Counted from the stretch's first letter, positions 24,343 to 31,560 are shown. The stretch: DNA of 32,529 bases from Polyangium spumosum (GCF_009649845.1 NZ_WJIE01000034.1:1-32529), one strand, 5' to 3'. The notes: a model not told the origin generated them from the sequence alone. Program-made: numbers and translations.

Positions 24343-24543
24343 TCACTTCGAGGGAGGATTATTGCCCCGGCCGCCGCCGGAAGGCTTACCCGTGGTGCTC
24401 GGTGCGTTCGCTGGCCTGCCGCCGCCACCACCGCCACCACCCTTGCCACCGCCACCGCCACCGCCACCACCGCCACCGCCACCACCCTTACCACCACCAC
24501 CACCGCCCTTGCCTCCACCACCACCGCCACCTTTGCCGCTCAT
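24343..24543 (-). CDS. Small Gly/Lys low-complexity protein (66 aa)
   Basis: The start at 24543 is chosen because a perfect GGAGG (24549-24553) lies 5 nt upstream. The peptide begins MSGKG and is mostly uninterrupted Gly runs punctuated by single Lys residues, then a polar tail (RPANAPSTTGKPSGGGRGNN, ending PPSK). There is no signal peptide or membrane segment. Gly codons are mixed GGT/GGC/GGG, not one repeated triplet. An in-frame ATG at 24645 would add 34 residues and lies 6 bp after the upstream stop, so a 100-residue product is possible. The gene follows the STSQYGG-repeat gene on the same strand and is probably co-transcribed. The family is not recognised. A cationic, disordered partner or scaffold role is speculation. 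Confidence 0.6.
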   Translation of the reverse strand: MSGKGGGGGGGKGGGGGGKGGGGGGGGGGGGGGKGGGGGGGGRPANAPSTTGKPSGGGRGNNPPSK

Positions 24544-24651
24544 ATTTACCTCCACCTTTCGCCGTTCACTGCATTTGTTGATGAGAACCTTGGTGCCCTT
24601 ACGTCCTTGCCAAACCCAATCGCAGCCCAGCCCCGTCCGCTGCATCTGTTG

Positions 24652-25119
24652 TTAGCCCTTTGGGAAAAAGTTCTCTGGCCATAGAAACTCCGGCAAGTAT
24701 TGCCGGATCAGGACGGAGGCCCAGTCGTAGCCGCGTGCCTCCAACTCGCGGAGAAAATACGGCCACGGGGGGATATTGCTTCTGTAGACGTTGGTCGATG
24801 ACGTCGACATCCCACCACCCTCCAATGTCGAGAGCCCACCGTACTCTGACGTTGACAACCCACCGTACTGCGACTTCGACAGGCCGCCGTACTGAGAGGT
24901 GGAAAGGCCACCATACTGTGACGTTGACAAGCCCCCATATTGCGATGTGGACATGCCCCCATACTGCGACGTCGACAGTCCTCCGTACTGTGAGGTCGAA
25001 GCCCCACCATACTGTGAGGTGGACATTCCACCATACTGCGACGTCGATAGACCGCCGCCTTGGCTAGTTGAAAGATTCCGCGGCCACGTTCTGAGGTTTG
25101 GTATGTTGGGTCTTCCCAT
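24652..25119 (-). CDS. STSQYGG octad-repeat protein (155 aa), unknown function
   Basis: An AGGAGG Shine-Dalgarno (25125-25130) lies 5 nt before the ATG, so the start is secure. After a 15-residue leader come eleven 8-residue repeats of the type (L/M/A)STSQYGG (residues 16-103) and a degenerate twelfth. A non-repetitive aromatic/Pro tail of 44 residues follows (NIPPWPYFLRELEARGYDWA, then LIRQYLPEFLWPENFFPKG). The 24-bp DNA units differ at many third positions while the peptide stays constant, which indicates selection on the protein. There is no signal peptide, Cys or transmembrane segment. Regularly spaced Tyr among Gly/Ser/Gln resembles low-complexity, phase-separating domains. A multi-core RiPP precursor is another possibility, but no maturase is visible. 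It is upstream of and co-directional with the Gly/Lys gene. Confidence 0.75.
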   Translation of the reverse strand: MGRPNIPNLRTWPRNLSTSQGGGLSTSQYGGMSTSQYGGASTSQYGGLSTSQYGGMSTSQYGGLSTSQYGGLSTSQYGGLSKSQYGGLSTSEYGGLSTLEGGGMSTSSTNVYRSNIPPWPYFLRELEARGYDWASVLIRQYLPEFLWPENFFPKG

Positions 25120-25556
25120 GAGATCCTCCTATTGCCTACCTGCTAGCCACCCGTGAGGAGGGCTAACGTGGCGTTGAACTGCGGCCATCCTAAGCAAGCA
25201 CAGCGGCCGAAGAACGTTGTGCGCTGCGATGATGGCCGTCAGATCCAACGCCGAGTTGGGCAGTTCTCGTTTCATTCGTGATCACCAGCAGGTTCGCCCT
25301 CGTCCTGGTTGCTCTTGACCGGAGCCACACGACAGTGCCACAACTCACAAATAGAAGGCGTCTCACAACTTTCGCCCGGCTACAAGCAGAATCCAAAATT
25401 GTATGCGCTACCACGTTTGTTCCAGGGCTTCCCGCGGTCCCCCCGTCATTGACTGAAAGGTTGGACCTTTTCACACGGACGGCGTTACATGCTCGACGGC
25501 GTAGACCTGGGGCGCTCGGCCTGGTCCCCGACGGTGTAAACGTCGCGGCGCTCGGT

Positions 25557-25576
25557 GCGGCTCGCATGCGAGCCGC
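25557..25576. repeat. Perfect 20-bp palindrome
   Basis: GCGGCTCGCA is followed directly by its reverse complement TGCGAGCCGC, with no spacer. It could be a dimeric-protein operator or a cruciform. It lies in non-coding DNA upstream of the 48-bp repeat arrays. Confidence 0.6.
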
Positions 25577-25651
25577 CCCCTTGGCGGCGCCGCCGCTCTC
25601 AGTCTTACGCGGGCGCAGCCTCACGCGTGAGAGCGCGCCTTGCGTGAGCGT

Positions 25652-25689
25652 GCGAGGGGACCGCGGGAGGCGGCGCGCGGTCCCCTCGC
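25652..25689. repeat. 14-bp perfect inverted repeat with 10-nt loop
   Basis: Arms GCGAGGGGACCGCG (25652-25665) and CGCGGTCCCCTCGC (25676-25689) form a very stable hairpin. No T-run follows on either strand, so a classical rho-independent terminator is unlikely. Confidence 0.6.
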
Positions 25690-25819
25690 GTGGACCGCTT
25701 ACGCTAAGCGTCCCGCTCGCCGCGCAGTGTGTCCCGCTCCGCGAGTGTGCCGTGGCACAGTGGAGCGATTAGCACACCGCAGCACACCGCGGGCGCGCTG
25801 CGACTTATCGTAAGTCCCG

Positions 25820-26072
25820 CTCGGCGCGGTCGTGCTCGACGGCGCAGCCCTCGCGCGCCGCTCGGCGCACGCAAGCCCCCCGTGGGCGCTTCTGGCTTGT
25901 AGCCGTGAGGCTTGCGCCACAAGCCACTTGTGAGCACAAGCCCACAAGCCCCTCGTGAGCCACGCGGAACGCTTCCGCTTGACGGGCGCCCCCTCGCGCC
26001 GCTCGGCGCAGCCCTCGGGGCGCTCGGCGCGGTCGTGCTCGACAGCGCAGCCCTCGTCCCTCCGCCGTGGCG
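25820..26072 (+). repeat. 48-bp-family repeat, block A (sparse copies)
   Basis: These are the first copies of the repeat whose core is GTCGTGCTCGACGGCGCAGC followed by CCTCGCGGCG and CTCTCGACGCTCGGCGCG. In this block they occur at about 25820-25870 and 25985-26072. They are separated by a stretch with repeated CACAAGCC motifs (about 25888-25960). It is judged non-coding. Confidence 0.6.
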
Positions 26073-26271
26073 CAAGGGCCGTGTCTTGTAGGCGAACTAA
26101 TTGTCGGGCTTCTCGCGGCGCTTCGTTTCAAGGGGTTTGCTGCCGTTCGTTCGCCCGGAATTAATAAACACCCTAGACTAATTCAGTTCCCCGGATCCTT
26201 TTGACGGGCCTGATTTCGGGCACTTAGGCAACGAATTAGCACACAAAAACCTGAACTAATTACAAGCCCCT
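26052..26271 (+). repeat. A+T-richer spacer S1 (homologous to S2)
   Basis: This differs sharply in composition from the flanking repeats. It aligns along its length with 27284-27470 and shares the exact 17-mer ATTTCGGGCACTTAGGC at 26213-26229. It contains its own inverted repeat GAATTA/TAATTC (about 26158-26184). No gene was seen; a decayed mobile-element end or a regulatory element is possible. Confidence 0.5.
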
Positions 26272-26369
26272 TGACGGGGCAGCCCTCGGGGCGCTCGGCG
26301 CGGTCGTGCTCGACGGCGTAGCCCTCGGGGCGCTTGTCAAGGGGGACGTGCGCGGAGGGCTCGCGTTTC

Positions 26370-26432
26370 TTGTCACGTTGTCTCGGAGGGGCTTGTCTCG
26401 CGAGACACACGGACCCGAGACATGCGTGACAA
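26370..26432. repeat. Nested palindrome with four GTCTCG/CGAGAC half-sites
   Basis: Outer arms TTGTCACGTTGTCTCGG (26370-26386) and CCGAGACATGCGTGACAA (26415-26432) are inverted repeats with one inserted base. In the centre TGTCTCG/CGAGACA (26394-26407) is a perfect 14-bp palindrome. The four related half-sites suggest a multimeric binding site. Confidence 0.5.
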
Positions 26433-26863
26433 CACAACGGGGCAGCCCTCGGGGCAGCCCTCGCGGCGCGCTAGGCGGCCCTCTCGACGCTCGGCGCGAC
26501 CCTGGGAAGCTCGGCGCGGTCGTGCTCGACGGCGCAGCCCTCGCCGCGCTCTCGACGCTCGGCGCAGCCCTCGCGGCGCTCGGCGCGTCGTGCTCGACGG
26601 CGCAGCCCTCGGGGCGCTCTCGACGCTCGGCGCGATCATGCTCGACGGCGCGGCCCTCGGGGCGCTCTCGACGCTCGACGCGGTCGTGCTCGACGGCGCA
26701 GCCCTCGCGGCGCTCTCGACGCTCGGCGCGATCGTGCTCGACGGCGCGGCCCTCGCGGCGCTCGGCGCGGCCCTCCCCGGCTCCGTTTCTTCGCCGAAGA
26801 TACGCGGCCCTCGATCCACGCGTAACCACGCGAGATGTAGCCAGAAGGCCCGGGAACGGCGCG

Positions 26864-26886
26864 CTGTTCTCCGGTGCGGAGAACGG
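26864..26886. mobile_element. Minimal remnant of the MITE-like element (fused terminal ends)
   Basis: CTGTTCTCCG-GTG-CGGAGAACGG forms a perfect 8-bp stem. The same outer sequences bound the 330-bp element at 27911-28240, and the flanks on both sides match as well (GGCGCG before; GGGGGACGGCGC-like after). It is read as an internally deleted copy, or the ancestral state of the longer one. Confidence 0.45.
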
Positions 26887-27283
26887 GGGGGACGGCGCGG
26901 CCCTCGGGGCGTCATCGATGGTCGGCGCGCGCGCTCGACGCGGCGCAGCCCTCGCGACGCTCGGCGCGGTCGTGCTCGACGGCGCAGCCCTCGCGGCGCT
27001 CTCGACGCTCGGCGCGCGTGCTCGGTGCGATCATGCTCGACGGCGCGGCCCTCGGGGCATGCTCGACGCTCGGCGCGCGTGCTCGGCGCGGCGCAGCCCT
27101 CGCGACGCTCGGCGCGCGTGCTCGGCGCGACCATGCTCGACGGCGCGGCCCTCGCGGCGCTCTCGACGCTCGGCGCAGTCCTCGCGCGGCGCTCGTCACG
27201 TCGTGCTCGACGGTGCGGCCCTCGCGGCGATCTCGACGCTCGGCGCAGTCCTCGCGCGGCGCTCGGCGCGTCGTGCTCGACGG

Positions 27284-27504
27284 CGCAGCCCTCGTCCCCC
27301 GCCCCTACGCAAACGCGGTAATTTATAGGGAAACGATTCGTCTCATGCTCGGCGGACCTTGGTTTCAACGAGTTTTTGTGACGTTCGGTTGCCCGTGATT
27401 GATTCGCTTTCAACTAAACGAATCACCCGAAATTCTTTCAACAGGTCTCATTTCGGGCACTTAGGCCGTCTGATTGCATCGCCTCCCCCGAACGAATCGC
27501 GGCC
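27284..27504 (+). repeat. A+T-richer spacer S2 (homologous to S1)
   Basis: This aligns with 26052-26235 over roughly 185 bp at about 60-65% by eye, and shares the exact 17-mer at 27450-27466. It carries a different inverted repeat, GATTCG/CGAATC (about 27402-27425). Together with its neighbouring array it suggests duplication of a larger unit of about 1.2 kb. Confidence 0.5.
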
Positions 27505-27905
27505 ATCGCGGCGCGGCCCTCACGGCGCTCGGCGCGGCCCTGGGAGCTCGGCGCGGTCGTGCGCGACAGCGCAGCCCTCGCGGCGCTCTCGACGCTCGGC
27601 GCGGCCCTCGCAGCGATCGGCACGTCGTGCTCGACGGCGCAGCCCTCGCGGCGCTCTCGACGCTCGGCGCGGTCGTGCTCGACGGCGCAGCCCTCGCGGC
27701 GCTCTCGACGCTCCGCGCGGCCCTCGCAGCGATCGGCACGTCGTGCTCGACGGCGCGGCCCTCGCGGCGATCGGCACGTCGTGCTCGACGGCGCGGCCCT
27801 GGGAAGCTCGGCGCGTGCTCGACGGCGCAGCCCTCGCGGCGCTCGGCGCGGCCCGAAGCTCGGCGCGATCGTGCTCGACGGCGCAGCCCTGGAAAGCTCG
27901 GATCG
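27505..27905 (+). repeat. 48-bp-family repeat, block C
   Basis: This is a dense array of the same unit, including variants with GCGATCGGCACGTCGTGCTC inserted between cores (about 27610 and 27728, 118 bp apart). It is in the same orientation as blocks A, B and D. It ends exactly at the MITE-like element. Confidence 0.8.
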
Positions 27906-27910
27906 GCGCG

Positions 27911-28240
27911 CTGTTCTCCGGCGTGCGTGTTTCGCGCCATCGTGACCACCTGTTTCGCGGCGGCGTGACCAGTGATTTCGCCACCGTGACCACCCGTTTC
28001 GCGGCGATTGACCACCCCCCGCGGAGGGCCATCGTACTCGGGCGCGTCAAGGGTCGGCTCCGCCGAAATCCTAGCGGATTCGGGCCCTTGACCCGCCCTG
28101 CGTGCGATGAAGAAGGAGCGACTACGAGGGGCGCGCGGGGACGCGCGCCCCTCTCGTTCTCGGAGCCTGTGGAAAAGTGGTCAGCGAACGCGAAACGGGT
28201 GGTCAAACTTGGCGAAATACGCATCCGGCGCCGAGAACGG
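27911..28240. mobile_element. 330-bp MITE-like element with long terminal inverted repeats
   Basis: The ends begin CTGTTCTCCGGCG (27911) and, inverted, CCGTTCTCGGCG (ending 28240). Inside, both ends carry ATTTCGCCA, TGACCACCCGTTTCGC and TGACCAC blocks in the same order (left 27975-28016, right 28177-28218 inverted). The left end has extra tandem copies of the TGACCAC-TTTCGC motif. Multiple end repeats are typical of IS21-like termini, but no istA/istB reading is present, so it would be non-autonomous. The centre holds nested palindromes (28040-28098 and 28126-28153). Confidence 0.55.
28126..28153. repeat. 12-bp hairpin with GGGA tetraloop inside the MITE-like element
   Basis: GAGGGGCGCGCG (28126-28137) pairs perfectly with CGCGCGCCCCTC (28142-28153) across the loop GGGA, a GNRA-type tetraloop. 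Just to the left, GGGCGCGTCAAGGG (28040-28053) and CCCTTGACCCGCCC (28085-28098) form another inverted repeat with one mismatch. Confidence 0.5.
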
Positions 28241-28244
28241 GGGA

Positions 28245-28745
28245 CGGCGCAGCCTCGGGGCGAAACGCTCGGCCGAGTTATTACAGCCCCTCCGGAGCGA
28301 GTTATTACAAGTAAGACCCCCGCGCGTCACGCGGCGCGGCGCAGCCCTCGGGACGCTCGGCGCGACGCTTCGGCGCACGGCGCAGCCCTCGCGACAGTTC
28401 GTGTCATGGCACGAGATCGAACCCTGGCACGAACGCCCGCCGCTCGGCGCTCGGCGCAGTCCTCGCGCCGCTCGGCGCGCGCTCAGTGTGGCGCGTGCTC
28501 GACGGCGCAGCCCTCGCGGCGATCGGCGCAGCGATGCTCGACGGGGCAGCCCTCTCGACGATCGGCGCAGCCATGCTCGACGGCGCGGCCCTCGCGACGC
28601 TCGGCGCAGTCGTGCTCGACGGCGCAGCCCTGGGAAGCTCGGCGCGGTCGTGCTCGACGGCGCAGCCCTCGCGGCGTTCGGCGCGGTCGTGCTCGACGGC
28701 GCAGCCCTCGGGGCGTACTCGGCGCTCGGCGTGGTCGCTCGACGG
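28245..28745 (+). repeat. 48-bp-family repeat, block D
   Basis: This continues the array family after the MITE-like element. Copies are sparse up to about 28400 and dense from about 28495 to 28740. It ends about 90 bp before the GTG start at 28837 and is in the same orientation as A-C. Confidence 0.75.
28274..28309 (+). repeat. Pair of CGAGTTATTACA direct repeats
   Basis: Two exact 12-bp copies at 28274-28285 and 28298-28309 are spaced 24 bp start to start. This A+T-rich motif is unusual within the GC-rich array. It could be a protein-binding pair or a decayed element end. Confidence 0.4.
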
Positions 28746-28774
28746 CGACAGACTTGCGGATCGCACGGTGCAAA

Positions 28775-28819
28775 GGTTCGTCCGATCTTACCGTACCCCT
28801 TCCCGGGGTTCGTCCGATC
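28775..28819 (+). promoter_or_regulatory. Pair of 13-bp direct repeats before the 28837 gene (candidate operator)
   Basis: GGTTCGTCCGATC occurs at 28775-28787 and 28807-28819, 32 bp apart (about three helical turns). The second copy ends 17 bp before the GTG start. The position fits an activator or repressor site, or duplication of a promoter-proximal segment. No clear -10/-35 pair was assigned. Confidence 0.4.
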
Positions 28820-28836
28820 CTGTAGGATGCTCCCTC

Positions 28837-30102
28837 GTGTCTCGCACCTTCGCCCTGGCCGCTCTGCTCCTACTTTCGCTTTCGGCGCCCATTAAGGCGG
28901 CTGAACCAGAGAAGCCCGCGCAGTCGAAACCCGACGAACCGAAACCCACGCGCGCCAGCCGGTATCGTAAGTTAAGCCCCGAGGAGGAAGAGCGGTTCAA
29001 GGCGCGCGTTGCGGCGGGAGATCGGGCCCTCGAAGCGGGGCGGCTAAATGAGGCTGCCGATACATATACGGAGGCCCTGACGATTAAGCACGATCCTCGC
29101 CTGTCCGGACGCCTTGGGCTCGTGCTTTCAATGTTTCTGCCAGACCCGCAAACCGATCTCACAATGGCATTTGCGTTGCAAGTTGCGGTATCCGAGGCAG
29201 CCGGGATATCGTCGGCAGAACGTAGGCAATTCTTTGAGGCTTACGAACGCGTGCGCAAGCGTGTCTGTCGGGTCGATATCTTGGTCAACGATGTCGACGC
29301 CATGGTATCGATCGGAGTCGACAGGCGCGTCCGAAGCGAAGGCGCGTTTTGGACGTTCATATCGCCTGGAAAGACAGACATCTCCGCGACATTAACGGGC
29401 CGTAAAGATCTCAAACAGACCGCCGAGTGTGTCGGCGGAAAGTCGATTCTCCTGCAATTCGAGTTTCCCGAGCCTGACGAGAGTCAGCCTCGGGTCATAA
29501 CCATCGAGAAGGAGCCGAAGGAACGACGTGTAATTGTGCGCGAAGTTGCCCGGGCGGCGCATGTCGCGCGAGGGCCCTTGCCATTGAAGGTAGAGGCGCC
29601 GCCTCGCTTCAATGGTGGCATCGGGCCTGTGATGGTATTCGGCGCGGCCCCCTCTCCGTCCCTTGGCTTCTCCCTTGTGGGCCAGTATCGACGCCAAAGC
29701 TTTTCAGTCATGGCCGTTGCAAAAGGCGCATGGTCGCTTGGTGATGTTGGCAACCGGCCAATCGACATATTCTCGGTTTCTGCTGTTGTGGGGCCGTGCG
29801 TGCAATGGCAATGGCTGGACGGCTGCGCGTACGGGGGCGCCACGTTTTTCGAGCGCCAAGTTTTGCCAAATGAATTGTATCGCGCCGATGCGGATCGAGG
29901 CGTCATCCCGTCATTCGGACTTGGCGTCGGTGCGACGTACAGGATCAAGGGCAGTGTCGCCGCACGCCTATTCTTAGATGCTACGGCACTGACCCGGGAT
30001 ATGGCAGTCGATGTTGTTGCTCCCAACGGTTCCGTGGCCTCAGCTTGGCAAACCCAAAGGTTTATCTTCTCTGTATCTGCATTGATGATGTTCGGGCGCT
30101 AG
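28837..30102 (+). CDS. Secreted PEGA-like/outer-membrane beta-barrel-like protein (421 aa)
   Basis: The start is taken at GTG 28837, because it gives an ideal signal peptide (VSRTFALAALLLLSLSAPIK, then AA). An AGGA lies about 8-12 nt upstream, and the in-frame upstream sequence is only repeat. Residues about 45-140 are TPR-like (AGDRALEAGRLNEAADTYTE). Residues about 148-215 resemble a PEGA-like beta domain (CRVDILVNDVDAMVSIGVDR, FISPGKTDISATLTG). A charged linker precedes a C-terminal region from about 255 with barrel-like Gly/aromatic strands (FGAAPSPSLGFSLVGQYRRQ, YGGATFFERQV). The overall order matches the TPR-PEGA-barrel protein at 14084-15952, but the sequence is clearly different. Codon use looks less GC-biased than the Kelch operon. 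It is followed after 13 bp by the Cys-rich lipoprotein gene, probably one operon. Confidence 0.75.
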   Translation: MSRTFALAALLLLSLSAPIKAAEPEKPAQSKPDEPKPTRASRYRKLSPEEEERFKARVAAGDRALEAGRLNEAADTYTEALTIKHDPRLSGRLGLVLSMFLPDPQTDLTMAFALQVAVSEAAGISSAERRQFFEAYERVRKRVCRVDILVNDVDAMVSIGVDRRVRSEGAFWTFISPGKTDISATLTGRKDLKQTAECVGGKSILLQFEFPEPDESQPRVITIEKEPKERRVIVREVARAAHVARGPLPLKVEAPPRFNGGIGPVMVFGAAPSPSLGFSLVGQYRRQSFSVMAVAKGAWSLGDVGNRPIDIFSVSAVVGPCVQWQWLDGCAYGGATFFERQVLPNELYRADADRGVIPSFGLGVGATYRIKGSVAARLFLDATALTRDMAVDVVAPNGSVASAWQTQRFIFSVSALMMFGR

Positions 30103-30115
30103 AAAGGCTATCGTC

Positions 30116-31270
30116 ATGCTCACACGTCGGATCACGGCAGGGTTTATCGTTTCAGTAGTCGTGGGCAGTCTGTGCACTGGCACGCTGATGGTCATCAATG
30201 GCTGCACGACTGAGCCTTGGCATACGTACGTTTACTGTCTGCCCGATGCGAATCCTGACGCCGATATTAATGGTGATTGCTTCCCCCCCGACGGGGGAGG
30301 CTCGATCGAGCCGCTATCGTGCGAGCGTTCCGGCGGACAGTGCGTGCCCATGGGAACATCGGACTTCCGCGAGCGAGCGGTTTTGCTCTGGATCGGACCG
30401 GAGGAAGAAGCGCCCGATTGCCCCGAGCGCGCGAGTGGCGTGTTTTATACGGGATTCGCCGACCTAAGCGTATCATTCCAATGCGCGGCTTGCTCGTGTG
30501 GTCCAGCGGCGTGCTCATTGCCAGCGGGTATCGCCGCGGATCCCGCAAGCTTCTGCCAAGGCGCCAATCCAACGGACTATCCCGGTCCGGAAGGCTGGGA
30601 TGGCTCTTGTGTCTCCCCCTCCGTGCTCCCCCCAGGAAGTTTTTCGTCGATCGAGCTAGCCCCCGCGGTCGTGTCGCCATGCGAGCCGAGCGTCGATCCA
30701 GTTCCTACCCCCCCGGGGTTCGCGCCACAGCCGCGATCGTTCGCGAACGGTATTTACTGGGGCAAGTTCGCGAAAGCTTGTCAGGGAGTAGCGGATGGCC
30801 CTTGTCCCATTACCGGAGAGGTATGTCTACCAAGCACGGAACCGCCGCCTCCTGAATTTCGTCAGTGCGTGCAATACCTTCTGCCCGTCGACGAGCAGAA
30901 GCTGCCGCAATGTCCAGCGGCGTTTCCCGAGCGATTGGTGTTCTATTCGGGAACTGATGGTCAGGTCGATTGTTCGCCCTGTGAATGTGGGGAGCCCACG
31001 GGCGCACAATGCACCGTCTCGTTTTCGGCATATCAGGATACGGCATGCGCCGGGGTTCCAATGCCTCTTTTCAAAGATGTTCCGGCGGTGCCGGGGAGTT
31101 GCGTCGGCTTTGGGGGCGCTGCTTTCTCGCTCGGATCCATGGAGGCGAAGTGGATCGCGAATGAGCCCGGCACGTGCGAAGCAAGCGGCGGCGAACTGAT
31201 CAGCGAACCCAAAGCCGTTGACCCGCGCGTTTTTTGCTGTCAAGAGCCGACCTCCCCGCCGACGGAATGA
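30116..31270 (+). CDS. Cys-rich lipoprotein with internal duplication (384 aa), unknown function
   Basis: A GAAAGG Shine-Dalgarno lies about 8 nt upstream of the ATG. The N-terminal hydrophobic segment ends in lipobox VINGC (Cys30). The mature part is two related modules. Module 1 (about 70-170) has CERSGGQCVPM, DCPERASGVFYTG and CAACSCGPAAC. Module 2 (about 235-330) has CPITGEVCLPS, QCPAAFPERLVFYSG and CSPCECGEPTGAQC. Each closes with a GSCV-like motif. Paired Cys suggest disulphides outside the cytoplasm. No catalytic motif was recognised. It is co-directional with and 13 bp downstream of the barrel-like protein, suggesting a shared envelope role. The stop codon is followed directly by the inverted 48-bp repeat array. 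Confidence 0.75.
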   Translation: MLTRRITAGFIVSVVVGSLCTGTLMVINGCTTEPWHTYVYCLPDANPDADINGDCFPPDGGGSIEPLSCERSGGQCVPMGTSDFRERAVLLWIGPEEEAPDCPERASGVFYTGFADLSVSFQCAACSCGPAACSLPAGIAADPASFCQGANPTDYPGPEGWDGSCVSPSVLPPGSFSSIELAPAVVSPCEPSVDPVPTPPGFAPQPRSFANGIYWGKFAKACQGVADGPCPITGEVCLPSTEPPPPEFRQCVQYLLPVDEQKLPQCPAAFPERLVFYSGTDGQVDCSPCECGEPTGAQCTVSFSAYQDTACAGVPMPLFKDVPAVPGSCVGFGGAAFSLGSMEAKWIANEPGTCEASGGELISEPKAVDPRVFCCQEPTSPPTE

Positions 31271-31560
31271 TCAGAGCTGCGCCGAGCGTCGAGAGCGCCC
31301 CGGCGGCTGCGCCGTCGAGCACGACCGCGCCGAGCGCCCCGAGGGCTGCGCCGTGTGCCTCGCAATCGCCCCGAGCGTCAAGAGCACCCCGAGGGGTGCG
31401 CCGTGCGCCTCGCATCGCGCCGCGCGTCGAGAGCGCCCCGAGGGCCGCGACGTCGACCTCGACCGCGCCGAGCGCCCCGAGCGTCGAGAGCGCCCCCGAA
31501 GGCTGCCGTCCGCCCCGCGTCGCGTTGCCGCCGTTCGCCGCTCGTGATAAGCCATTGTTC
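31271..31560 (-). repeat. 48-bp-family repeat, block E, opposite orientation, plus short leader
   Basis: Directly after the TGA at 31268-31270 the repeat family resumes to about 31525, reverse-complemented relative to blocks A-D (GTCGAGCACGACCGCGCC on the plus strand). The remaining 35 bp before the ATG at 31561 carries no obvious Shine-Dalgarno sequence. Confidence 0.75.

Larger units (their letters stand above)
25120..25819. other. 700-bp gap with palindromes and a possible decayed coding remnant
   Basis: No intact gene was recognised. On the minus strand, 25275-25379 reads a protein-like Cys-rich stretch (PGESCETPSICELWHCRVAP, then VKSNQDEGEPAGDHE, stop at 25272-25274). It is preceded by an in-frame TAG and another protein-like stretch (GKPWNKRGSAYNFGFCL), but no start, so it may be a pseudogene. 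From about 25550 the DNA is palindrome-rich: 25557-25576, TCACGCGTGA at 25621-25630, the hairpin 25652-25689, CGCTTA/TAAGCG near 25697-25711, and TGTGCC/GGCACA near 25747-25760. The promoter of the STSQYGG gene must lie near 25131-25200 but was not identified. Confidence 0.4.
26272..27298 (+). repeat. 48-bp-family repeat, block B
   Basis: About 1 kb is dominated by full (48-bp) and shortened units of the repeat. Because 48 is divisible by 3 and the unit lacks stops, long frames stay open on both strands; one plus-strand frame reads VVLDGAALAALSTLGA repeatedly. Single-base indels between units switch the frame many times (for example near 26588 and 27020), so protein coding is unlikely. The block is interrupted by a nested palindrome (26370-26432) and a unique stretch with a short hairpin (about 26790-26890). 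Confidence 0.8.

Noticed and set aside
25136-25146. CTACCTGCTAG shared with the palindrome at 2070-2080 (inverted), as a possible pair of att sites
   Set aside because: Many 11-bp matches are expected by chance in a window this size, and the flanking bases do not continue the identity.
25190-25624. Minus-strand frame of 144 codons before the palindrome cluster
   Set aside because: Its composition is Arg/Ala/Ser-rich without any motif, and it overlaps palindromes. A different minus-strand frame in the same region looks more protein-like but is broken by a stop.
25820-28745. CRISPR array
   Set aside because: The repeats are directly adjacent and degenerate, without unique spacers of uniform length, and no cas genes are present.
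26306-28825. Several open frames of 250-490 codons on both strands in the repeat arrays
   Set aside because: The 48-bp unit lacks stops in most frames and is a multiple of 3, so open frames are automatic. Indels between units switch the frame, there are no credible starts, and composition is purely repeat-derived.
28486-28836. Upstream part of the frame leading into the barrel-like protein
   Set aside because: It translates only repeat block D. The signal peptide begins at the GTG at 28837; the nearby ATG at 28827 is out of frame.
31234-31560. Long upstream extension of the small membrane protein
   Set aside because: It is a translation of repeat block E (Ala/Pro/Arg-rich) with no independent support. 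The hydrophobic protein starts at 31561.
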